The translations under genes were made by a program, and so were the position numbers. From Parapristionchus giblindavisi (taxonomy: Eukaryota > Nematoda > Chromadorea > Rhabditida > Diplogasteridae), in the NCBI GenBank assembly GCA_943737045.1, contig CALSFV010000277.1, forward strand, positions 62,001 through 126,000: a stretch of 64,000 bases of DNA, read 5' to 3'. The notes below the pieces were generated by a model. It saw nothing but the letters and a program-made list of their open reading frames with translations, had not been told where the DNA came from and ran no database searches. Each line of letters opens with the position of its first letter. Within the stretch, counting starts at the first letter, position 1. Positions 10,895 through 20,922 of this stretch are shown piece after piece.

Positions 10895-11086
10895 CATACA
10901 TGGGCGCCGACATGGGGGTACCCCCTGTAAAATTAGGAATCTTCGAAAATTTGTGGAAGGCCCCCTGTAAAAATGACGTTTAGGTGAAATTTTTGAGAAA
11001 AAAAGTGGAGGCCCCCTGTAAAATTAACCATTTTTCATTCGGATGCCCCCTGTAGAATCGAGCTCCAGGTATCCCGCCCATGTATG
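10895..11086. mobile_element. hAT-type MITE, family A, copy 2
   Basis: 192 bp, termini CATACATGGGCG and CATGTATG, 8-bp duplication TTGTAAAT (10887-10894, 11087-11094). Internal CCCCCTGTAAAA repeats as in the other family A copies. Confidence 0.92.
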
Positions 11087-11513
11087 TTGTAAATAGCCCG
11101 AACACAAGTCAGAGCGAAAAACATGTTGGTGGACCCATGAAAGTCACAAATTTTTGTTCAGGCAAAACCACAAAGCTCCTATGTTTTATTTCCTTTTCCC
11201 TATTACATCGGTACAATTACCCTACGCACCTAAGTAGTATCGTAAACGTGCGTTACATTTCGCTTTCGCATGTTGGTGTTTCAAGTAGAAAATCCTGATT
11301 GTCAATGAGGTAATAAGTTACCGTAACCATAGATCAATAAAGATTTACTACCGTAGCCTATACTGGCCTTTATTTTGATTATTGGTCCACCATATACGGT
11401 TCATGTTCAGTCAATTGTTTTTTTATATAGTGTATAAAGTGGCAATTCTCGAAATAGGAAGGTGATCCAGAAAATGCGCTCTTTTTCGCTTAAAATCGTA
11501 ATGTGTGTGTCTG

Positions 11514-12179
11514 TGGGGGGCACCCGTTTCGGCAACGAATCATAAATCGGTTGGGAGATGGTCTATGGAAACGAAAGTTGTACCATTGTTATCAGTAGTG
11601 GTGTACGGTATGGTGCTACCGAACCAAATCGAACCGGGATTTTCCGTGAATTTCGCGTTAATATTGTAGGGTACGGTAGCTAGATTACGGTAGATCGGGT
11701 TACGGTATCCATAAAGATAAAAGTTGGTTCGCTATTGATATAATGGCAATTAGTATTTGGTCTTGGAGCATCATGAATTTTTCGACTTCGAGAATTTTCA
11801 ACCATGAACCCCGGGTTATCGATCGAATAAAAAATCAGTTCGCGATTCCCGACATTTACGGTAGCACAATACCGTACACCACTACTGATAACTATGGTAC
11901 AACTTTTGCTTCCATAGACCATACATGGGCGGGGTACCTGGAGCTCGTTTCTACAGGGGGTATCCGAACGAAAAATGGTTAATTTTACAGGGGGGGGGCT
12001 TCACTTTTTCTCCAAAATTACACATAAACGTCATATTTTACAGGGGACATTCCACAAATTTTCGAAAAGCCCCATTTTTACAGGGGGCACCCCTATGTCG
12101 GCGCCCTTGTATGCCATAGACCATCTCAGAACCGATTTATGGTTCGTTGCTGACACGGGCGCCCCCCCCCCTCCCCCCG
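11514..12179. mobile_element. Poly-G foldback element, copy 2, split by a MITE
   Basis: The left end GGGGGGCACCCGTTTCGGCAA is matched by an inverse right end just before a C10 tract (12162-12171). The arms match the copies at 5459 and 29691. The right arm is interrupted at 11919/12114 by a family A MITE. Confidence 0.75.
11920..12113. mobile_element. hAT-type MITE, family A, copy 3, nested
   Basis: 194 bp in reverse orientation relative to the other copies. It has an 8-bp duplication CCATAGAC (11912-11919, 12114-12121) and lies in the right arm of the poly-G foldback element. Termini CATACATGGGCG and CGCCCTTGTATG. Confidence 0.92.
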
Positions 12180-12191
12180 GAATTGTTTGTA

Positions 12192-13459
12192 TTAGGCGAC
12201 GACATAAATAACGCTCGTTTTTTAGTCTCCAAAAAATTATCATAAAATTTTAACAAAGCATGAAGGATTCTGGAAATATTCTCCGTTCTGATGGATGACC
12301 TTCTGCCTTCCACCCGGCAGTTTATGGATCCATTCGTGATAAAAGGACTGGGGATAATTCCGGAAATAGGTGTCGAGTACGGTATGGATAGTGGTTCGGT
12401 ATTTGAAGCTTTGCGCTTTGAGGAAGTGATGGAGCGCCGGGAAGAGGTGACAACCATAGTCGGCAAGGTCGAGTGAGTACTGAGGGTGGTGGAATACAAT
12501 TCAGCCAAATGCCGTTAGCCCAGCCTGGGTTGTTCTTTTGGTATGATGTCGAGCATTGTCATGTTGAAATTAGATCCGAGTGTCCTTCCCGCATGATTGT
12601 TCGAGGTGGAGTCTTAGCTTCCGCATCTGGAGAGTGTAGACATGTGCCGTGACAGTCGTACCATCGTGGATGAGTTTCCAGTACTTGACTCTCCGTACCG
12701 AATACCAGATGCACAACATCACTTTTTGGCGGTGAAAATCGGGTTTGGGGGCATCTGCTGGCTATTCGTGATCACCGAACCACAGTCTCCTTAGCTCTTC
12801 GTAATCGTAGAGCACTCACTTTTCATCACCGATTATAACGTTGACCAGTCAAACAAGCCGACGACGTAGAGTTAGAAAAGTCTTTGCCATGTCCAGTCGG
12901 CGATCCTTGTCGTAGTCGGCTAGGACGTGGGGTAGACATCTTCCCTATTTTCACTTATTTCCGAGAGTGTGAATGCCATGTATCACAGTGCTCTGGATGA
13001 CCCCAAGTGCCATTGCAATATCACCGGCATCGGGATACGGATCAGCCTCTACCTTTGGAGCAATCGATCGAGAGTCAAAACCGGTAGGCGACTGGGTTGG
13101 TCTTCATTTTCGAGGGAAAAGTCCTGTTTCTCGAATTTGACGACTCACTTTCTCACCGCTGTTACGTGTGGCACATGTGAGGGGTACACCTCTGCTAGGC
13201 GAGGTTGGAAGTCAGGGCGTTTCAAGCCGGAGAGGAAGAGGAATAAAATAACGTTGCGAATGTGAATTCCGTCGGGGACGAAATCGTGCGGTTTTCTCGC
13301 CTGGAGGACACGCGGGAACTGAACTGAAAACAACCGCTGGATATTCGAGGGGCAGCCTATCTAGTATAAACAGCGTAGATGCTGGCAATAACAACAGAGC
13401 AAGAAAGATGCGACTGAAGTCGAGACTAAAAAACGAGCGTTACTTATGTCGTCACCTAA
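12192..13459 (-). mobile_element. Full-length decayed mariner element (1,268 bp), transposase on minus strand
   Basis: Terminal inverted repeats of about 36 bp (TTAGGCGACGACATAAATAA at the left, inverse at the right) are flanked by TA (12190-12191, 13460-13461). The size is that of a complete mariner. The minus strand carries mariner-like pieces in several frames: CALDDYEELRRLW, FQHDNARHHTK, and the C-terminal WIHKLPGGRQKVIHQNGEYF ending in a stop near 12253. Stops and frameshifts throughout make it inactive. A short open frame inside is a shadow of this gene. Confidence 0.85.
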
Positions 13460-13464
13460 TATTG

Positions 13465-14525
13465 CCTAAAAAGGCAATATCAGGCCTGTCACGGTTATAC
13501 GGGAACCCAACTTTGAACTCAAATATCTTGGTTCAGGTACATTTCAGTAATAAATTAACACGAGGGAAACCACCGCTATTTTTCCGAGCTCTATCGATCT
13601 AAACAAACCAGAAGTCAGGAGAGTTCTTCCGAACAGCGCTACAAAACATGCCGATTCGGCGCGGCAAAGCCTATGTAACTTTTCGAGGGATACACAATGA
13701 GTGGCTTACGAAAAAAATAAGTCCATGGAGACGTGTAGTTCATCCCCTCGGAAATTTCGTGATGATTTGAAATCATTTTCGCCGAACCACAATCTCTCGA
13801 TTATGGTCCAAAAATGACTACATTAGAACACCCAAAAAGTTAAATCGGTTATAAATTTTCAAAATACCATAATGCAAGATTATCGTAACTTAAACTGTAT
13901 ACACGATTTTGCCGTGCTCTCTCACATTAGCTCAACCTCGTTTCTCTGATTCCACTCTGACCGATACAGAGAGCAGCGACGCAACGATGTTCCTAGCTCG
14001 CTTTATAGCCATGGGAAATACAGGATGTACTCTGCCCTTGTAAAAAAACCTAATTAAAACAATAATTAACCTTTCGAAGGAATTCTTTCCATTCTATCTA
14101 CTATAGTATCGTCGTAGAACCGGATGTTAGACTTCATCTCGGCCTGAATCAGTCAAGTTTAGTGTGGCGGTGTTAGTACTTTAGTACTCTACAGTAATCC
14201 CTTACTATCGTTAAACTATTTTTATGATCTGTGCAGTGATCATCGGGCACTACTCAAATATTGATCTACGAATGTCGATAGACTATTTTTCGATTTCTGT
14301 TCTTCCAATTCCAATCTGTATATTGGGAATAATTCCCTTAGATGCAAGGAAATTAGATACTTCTGTTTGGAAAATTAAAATCAATGTATAGTGAACTGGA
14401 AAGCAAGGGATTTGGGAAGAGTAAAACACAATTTTCCCAAAAAAGTCAACTTTTTGCATTCGCATATCACAATTACAGTTACACCATTTTGATATTATCA
14501 CTAATTTATTGTTATCAAAATTAAA
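13465..14525. other. Stretch without a supported gene
   Basis: It follows the mariner element and precedes the 3' end of a minus-strand gene. A TATTGCCTAAAAAGGCAATA palindrome lies at 13460-13480. No other structure was recognised. Confidence 0.45.
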
Positions 14526-14531
14526 TTTTAT

Positions 14532-17500
14532 TCAAAAACATACAACCGTCAACGATGTAGCCTTCACACGAGCAGCAGGTAGTTCTCGGTCGACTTGATC
14601 ATCGTGAAGATTGTGGATTCTCTGCAAGTGGAAATAAAACATGTTGTTAGCGTGTTGAAAGGGCAAACCTCTAGGGCAAAGATGAATCTCTCTATCCACG
14701 CAAGTGCGTTGCGTGCATAGACGGAGAGGAATTCATCCTCATATTCATCGCAGCCATCGACTACCAACGTGAACGGTCCTACAGGGAGTTCCACTTCAAC
14801 GACCTGAAAAGAATGACTGTAGTTAGAAATACATTTCTTTCACAATAAGTGTGATGATTATTGAATGTTAAAGATGGCGATCCTCGAATAGTCATCTATC
14901 CCTCTTGCGCTAATGCAAAGTGATATGCGAGAAGCTAGCTCATCCCATATATCCCATAGCGCAGTGGTAAAAGTACGGACTCGTTACTCTTTTTCGCAAT
15001 TTCGAAACCTATTTCCGAATTCACCCAATTTTCAGACAGTGTTAATGCCCTGCATCCGAGTCATTGATTTTTAGCGATCAAAAAGCTAAATCAACGTTAA
15101 AGAAATAGTGTGCGAAAGGTGGAATAACTTTTCCTATCGTTCTATCATCTGTAGAAGAAAGAACCATGTTTTGTGTTGTAGTTTTTTAACCGAAATGAAT
15201 AAACATTTTTTGTAACAAATCTATGCCAGAACCGATAGAAGTTTATAACGTCTACCGGTTCTGAACAACCAAAAAAACCAAAAAAGTGAAACATTTTGAT
15301 GTAATGCGACAAAATTTGATGAAAGTTCTTTATGAAAACTTGTAGAATGTTTTATAAGCACAGTTGTTAGTTTTGTCTTAAATGATGGATCATTTAATCA
15401 TCAATAGGCTTGCCTAATAGACCTATGCAGAAAAATAATAAATAATTTGCTGTGAGCGGTGATTTGTAAAAGTGGTACATAGTATGATTTTCTGCAGTAT
15501 ACCAGTTCTGAGTAGAGAATTACACCGTGATCTAAAATATGTGAATTCGCAGTAGCAAATAATTTAATAATAGATAAAAGATGCGCAGAAATCACGATGA
15601 AATCCTCTTACAGTAAGATTGTACAGTATGCCACAATATACGAATTTCGCTGCGCAGCGCTCTCAGTCAATTGTTTTACTTTTATCTTACATAGGTGCAT
15701 TAGGCAAACGCATCCACACTAAAAAATTAGATAAGAGAAGAACCTGAAAAAAAACTAAAGCATCGTAACTTTATGAAGTTTTGCCCATTTTTTCCCGTTT
15801 TGACAGTAAATTGGAGTACACGTGCGTGTACGTCCAGCCACAATGGGCCTGTGTGAGAACACAGCTGCACAATCCCGCCACTATCTCTAGCGCATGTTCT
15901 GCGAAATAGTCTGATATAAACTACCTCTTCTCCATGAAGAGTATTCGTTCTAATACACTTGAACCGAGTACGGTAGTCTTCATTGGGGACGCTCTAAAAT
16001 TAATCAATATGAACACAGGATAACCCGTACTATGATCCTCTTACCACTTTAGGCAGAGCCTCCGTGTCCAGAGTAGAGAGTAACCGTTTCAACTCCTCCA
16101 TACCATCGATGATGATGGCCATAATTCCGCATCGATCGAGCAACTCGATAACCGGACTTGCGAAAGAAGTAGCTACGATACATGTGACTCCAGCTCTAGC
16201 ATACGATTCTACCTAGAAAAAAAGATCGATAAAGCAAAATCGTAAATCATCTAATAAAGCGGAAAAACTTACCTCTGCTCTATCTTTAACAGGAAATTCG
16301 CCGGCGAATAGAACTAGCTGTCCGGATTGAACCTTCGTCAGTTCTCCAACATTTCTCCCTCGGACGACCAAAGAAGGAAGGCACACTACAGGTGGGTCAT
16401 GAGTGGCCACCTTTAAGTTTCATTGTTTAAAGGCCCAATACCGTTAAAGGGACACTTAACGCTTTTTTATGCAATAAAAAATCAGGGTATCGTAGTTAGA
16501 TCCAGCCACACAAACGGAGCAAGTTACAGTAATACAGCTGTTTACGGTTGTGTTGTTGCACACTTCCATATTTTCAATCGTTTTTTTAATCGGGCAAAAT
16601 GAGATCAAGTATTTTAAGTGTCTCAACAATAATTAAAAATATTTTTGGATGCCAGCTGCTGCTGGAATGTTGGTAGCAAGGGACAGAAGCGGGTTTAAAA
16701 AAACCATACAGAAAGTGCAACCTTGCGCGAAGTGAAGATTGAGATTAGGTCGGTGTCCACATCGTGTAGTCCAGTGGATGAAGCTAGTTCAGCTGAAATT
16801 CATTATCAAATCGTAATTTGCAATTAGCATATGCTCGGGTATTTCAAAACTAGAAGTGTATTTAACTGTTTGACCAGCAGTCTATTGAAAGGGTACTGTA
16901 ACCTTAAGAAAACGTGCATTATACTCGTAGTCCACTTTAAGAACCCTTTAAGCCAAACAAGGTTGGCGCTTTGTAAGGGTTCTAATGTAGAAACACTCAA
17001 GTAATGTCAGTTATGCATTAGTATCATTCTTTTGAGAAAATTCTTTTTCTTCGTAACTCATACTCAAAATGGATGAGGGCTGGGATCCGTCAAATGGAAA
17101 TTTGGCGGATCCGTCAAAATGCCACATTTGACGGTTAAATCCGTCAAATTCGCCAAAAATTTGTAAATTCAAAATCATCTTTTAACAAGGGTTTTTGAGA
17201 GCAACAAAAAAGCACAACGCACTAACATAAACATGGAGTAGTAGCCTAAAAGCGTTCTCGTTCATTACTGAAGCATTTACAGTGAGAAATAAGTGGATGG
17301 TAGTCGAAAAAAATATAATATAATTTAAAAAATTACATATTATTATTGATTATTCTCGCCCATTTCAACTTTTAATGTCGCTCTTTTTAACGGATTTGAC
17401 GGTTTCCGTCAAAAAATAATTTGACGGATGAATACCGTCAAATTCCTAACGTCTAAAGTCAAATCCCAGCCCTGAAATGGATTGGTCTCAGCTAGCATAA

Positions 17501-20500
17501 ACCAGTGCACAAAATTTGCATACAGTACCGTGCAAAAATTCGGCCCCAAAATTTGAATTGTTATAACTTTCTTCGTACTTGACCGATCGGTCTCCGGTTT
17601 GTTTTATTAAATACGTAGTATAACCATTGGAGAAAATTTGTATGGTATCGATTGTTACCTACGATGATGAAATGATTTCATCATAATTGAAATTCCAAGC
17701 TGTGATCGTAAAATTAGGTTTATTCTCAGGTAGTTTTTTTTCTGTTAGCCCAATTTTTTTGTGAGGGACGAACAACTATCGATGAACGTTTTAAGCCATT
17801 AACCACGTTGATTGCATACCGCTCCGAGGAATTAGCTAAAATAAAAATTAAAATAAAGCTAAATTAAAATTTCGCATGACCCATCAAAATTTCGTAAAAA
17901 TGCCATAACTCAGTCTGTCGTTGAGCTACAGGCCTCCGATTCGGCAAGTATTATCGCTTAGTCATGGGGCAGCACCATGCCAATTTTTTAAGGATTCCGA
18001 TTCTTGAAGAGAAAATTCGAAAAATTTAGCATACAGTGTTTTGGGTCTTACGGTATTTCTGAGCCGCTTTTTCTAAAATTCTGAAAAGTTGTCATGGCGT
18101 GCCTAGACATGTACCTAACATGAAACTCAAGAAATTTAGTATTCATTGCGTTTAAGAGGATTTCCAGCGCGTTATCCCATGGCACCTACGGTGGGATAAC
18201 GCACTGGCAAATGAGTTTGACGCGTTCGTTTTACATTTCTATGTGGAAAATTGGAATCTCTGTCGGTACGCGACGAGAAATGACGCTGAAAATAATTTTT
18301 ATATGCTAACACCATACATGTGCGCCGAGATGGGGGTGCCCCCTGTAAAATTAGGGCTTTTCGAAAATTTGTGGACCCTGTAAAATACACGTTTAGGTGA
18401 TTTTTTTTTGGGGAAGAAGCGGGAGGCCCCCTGTAAAATTAGCCATTTTTCGTTCGGATGCCCCCTGTAGAGTCAAGCTCCAGGTACCCCGCCCATGTGT
18501 GGCTAACACCAAGGAAATAGAAAAAATAAATTCAGTACGCGATAATCATGCCTGAAAATGCACTCCTCCAAACAATACTTTCCCAGTATAATTTTATTAT
18601 TTTTTATTGTCCACTGTGCTCTCTGTGGGTACACGACTCTCTAAACGAAAAATCAATTTTTTTTTAATCAATTCATATTTCAGTACTTGTTAACTTTAAA
18701 TTCTGACACGGCATACTACTATCACTTCACTGAACTCAGAGATCGTACTCTTCTCATATTCGTACTCTTTTATTCAATTTGCTACCATACTCTTTTCTTC
18801 AAATTTTTTCGACATGATTGATTAATTAATAATTTTTCAAGTCAACATTTTTCGAAATTTTGCGGGTGGGTTACCTACTTTTTCAAAAATTTGCGGGTGG
18901 GTTTATCGTCTGGAGCAGACATGGCCCATGGGATATCCATGGGTCATGTCTGCTCCAGACGAATCCGTCCACTTTGACTTCCAATGGTATTTTTATTGGC
19001 AAAGTCGTAATTGAATTGCTGTAATCTCGCAACTTTACAGGCATGTTAGGTACATGTCTAGGCACGTCATAGCAACTTTTTTAGATTTTTAGAAAAACCG
19101 GCTCAGAAATACCGCAAGACCCAAAACACTGTAAGCTAAATTTTTCGAATTTTCTCTTCAAGAGCCCGACTCCTTCCAAAATTGGCATGGTGCTGCCCCA
19201 TGACTAAGCGATAACATTTGCCGAATCGGAGGCGTGTAGCTCAACTACAGACTGAGTTATGGCATTTTTACGAAATTTTGATGGGTCATGCGAAGCTAAT
19301 TTTAGCTAATTCATCGGAGCGGTATGCAATCAACGTGGTTAATGGCTTAAAACGTTCATCGATAGTTGTTCGTCCCTCACAAAAAAATTGGGTCAACAGA
19401 AAAAAAGCACCTGAGAATAAACTTATTTTTACGATCACAGCTTGGAATTTCAATTATGATGAAATAATTTCATCATCGTATTTAACAATGGATGCCATAC
19501 AAATTTTCTCCAATGGTCATACTATTTAATAAAACAAACCGGAGACCGATCGGTAAAGTACGAAGAAAGTTATAACAATTCAAATTTTGGGGCCGGGGGT
19601 TGTTTGAAAGAAAATCTGTGTAAAGTGGATGGAAAAAACGAAATATGGATAGGAATATTTCTCATATCGAGATCATCATAAATACACTTCAAGGTTTGAA
19701 ATACCAGATTACTATCCCAGACAAAAAATAAGCGTACTCACTGATGGCATGCTCGAGGGGCGGCCTCAACGCGTTCTTGATGAAATCGGATCTACGTGAG
19801 GTAGCTAGAGCTACCATCTGGCGAATCTGCAATGTTTCGTTGAGATAGACAAACAACCATCACCTTGGGTTGCGAGCTGCAGTACTTCAATCTGAGCCCA
19901 TAAACCAACAGAAATGACCAAAAGCAAATATCAAAGTTTTACCCTCAAATAAAATGATAAGCTTCAAGCTAAATTCATTTCGAAATTCGAACCAAACTTT
20001 GACGACCGTTACAGCTTATGGCCGATGATGTGTCATATTGGAATATGTAAGCATCAGGAACGAGATATTACACACCTGTTCATTTCCCTCAGTCATTGAC
20101 ATAACGGCAAACTCGGACACCAGAGATAGTACGCTCAAGCAGGCACTATTGATCTCTTCGTCATCAAAATTGGAAATCTGCAAAAGTTGAATTCGCGGGA
20201 GGACACTAGAGATTTTATTTTGAAAATGTGAAAGCCATAGTCGTCGAATAGCTAGCTTATCAATTTTCTCCGGTCAGGTTTTTCAATTTTGGTGAAATTT
20301 TGGCTCAAAATCCGGTCAGGTTTTCCGATTTTGGTGAAATTTTTTCTCAAAATCCGACGTCGATGCTTGTAGGATGTGGAAAACTCCCTACAGCAATATT
20401 ATGGTCTCGATTGGAAAACCCTGATGGGTCATAAAATTACGGGAAAAGGTTTTAGTCAAGCATTATTGATCGATGGTTACGGTAACCGTCTTATGTAAAG

Positions 20501-20617
20501 AAAGAAAAATATGAGTGCAAAGAGAAATATGAGAATATTCCTAACCTGGGGGACTTCTAGATGGCAAAGAATATGCTCCAAAGTCGACCCGCATTCTTCA
20601 TCATCGCTTTCGCTTGG
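14532..20617 (-). CDS. Multi-exon minus-strand gene, function unknown (C-terminal seven exons)
   Basis: Exons in order: 20617-20546, 20177-20076, 19826-19742, 16385-16273, 16212-16045, 14803-14669, 14621-14532 (stop). All junctions are GT..AG and the phases agree (0,0,1,0,0,0). The protein part is about 250 aa: an acidic start (SESDDEE), then EEINSACLSVLSLVSEFAVM, IRQMVALATSRRSDFIKNAL, GQLVLFAGEFPVKDRAEVES, ARAGVTCIVATSFASPVIEL, DRCGIMAIIIDGMEELKRLL and WIERFIFALE. I do not recognise a family with confidence. The GVTCIVA...GIMAI...ELKRL spacing recalls the end of the apical domain of CCT/TCP-1 chaperonins, but this is a guess. The gene may continue the AT-hook gene upstream: an exon at 20893-20849 (IKRKKKSRRRDGRDL, a likely nuclear signal) joins 20617 in phase. 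The 3.4-kb fourth-exon intron is filled with transposons. Confidence 0.6.
14940..15165 (+). mobile_element. Degenerate SINE-like element with tRNA-like head
   Basis: CCATAGCGCAGTGGTAAAAG (A-box-like) is followed by a decayed B-box. The later part (AGCGATCAAAAAGC, AAATAGTGTGCG, GAATAACTTTTCCTAT) matches the element at 61471-61808 in the same order. Ends and target duplication not resolved. Confidence 0.55.
15170..16040. other. Intron sequence, no further feature seen
   Basis: Lies between the exons at 14803 and 16045 of the minus-strand gene. AT-rich; two TCTACCGGTTCTG / CAGAACCGATAG words near 15230-15265 form a weak hairpin. Confidence 0.4.
17075..17474. mobile_element. hAT-type MITE, GGGCTGGGAT family (400 bp)
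   Basis: Termini GAGGGCTGGGAT and ATCCCAGCCCTG (complement reads CAGGGCTGGGAT), with the 8-bp duplication AAATGGAT (17067-17074, 17475-17482). TTTGACGG / CCGTCAAA words recur near both ends. It lies within the long intron of the minus-strand gene. Confidence 0.9.
18313..18501. mobile_element. hAT-type MITE, family A, copy 4, nested
   Basis: 189 bp, termini CATACATGTGCG and CCATGTGTG, 8-bp duplication GCTAACAC (18305-18312, 18502-18509). It is inserted in the core of the 2-kb foldback element. Confidence 0.92.
18908..18960. repeat. Near-perfect 53-base hairpin
   Basis: Arms of 24 bases, GTCTGGAGCAGACATGG.. and ..CCATGT-type complement, around a GATAT centre, with one mismatch. It sits close to the centre of the large foldback element and could nucleate its cruciform. 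Confidence 0.8.
20236..20355. mobile_element. Truncated family B MITE (CATAGGTCGAA)
   Basis: The start CATAGTCGTCGAATAGCTAG and two CGGTCAGGTTTT units match family B. No right terminus was found. It lies in the intron between the exons at 20177 and 20546. Confidence 0.55.
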
Positions 20618-20719
20618 CTGAAAAAAAAGAAAACATTTGTCAAAAAATTTAGAAATTTAATATTTTTTTTAAAAATGAGACAATTAATAAAATATATTAA
20701 GACAATTAATAGAATATAT

Positions 20720-20815
20720 CACGGCGGTTCAATGGAGTTAAATCCGTACATTTAACTTTGGGTTGAAGCCTCCCGCACTACGGAAAATCGGCGAAGTTGG
20801 TTTGCACCGGGCGGG
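20720..20815. mobile_element. Truncated CACGGCGG element, copy 3
   Basis: Matches the left end of the elements at 3558 and 38796 (CACGGCGGTTCAATGGAG, then GAAGCCTCCCGCACTACG) and stops abruptly at GTTTGCACCGGG, before the tRNA-like core. Confidence 0.7.
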
Positions 20816-20922
20816 AAAATAAATTCAATGTGAAATGACCACTCACACTAGATCTCTTCCATCTCTTCTTCTCGACTTCTTCTTCCTTTTGATCTGAGAG
20901 GGATGATTGAATCAATGTATAC

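Larger units (their letters stand above)
17541..19595. mobile_element. 2-kb foldback element in an intron
   Basis: Arms of roughly 550 bp (17541-18120 and 19045-19595) are inverse copies: CGGCCCCAAAATTTGAATTG and ACCGATCGGTCTCCGGTTTG on the left reappear inverted on the right. The core contains a nested family A MITE and a 53-base hairpin. The 103-codon ORF in the right arm (19218-19529) has no counterpart on the left and no recognisable domain, so I do not call it coding. Confidence 0.8.

Noticed and set aside
12137..12508. 123-codon minus-strand open frame
   Set aside because: Out-of-frame shadow of the mariner transposase pseudogene and the adjacent C tract.
19866..19895. Extra small exon (IEVLQLATQ) between 20076 and 19826
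   Set aside because: Including it shifts the phase and creates a stop, while joining 20076 directly to 19826 keeps the frame.
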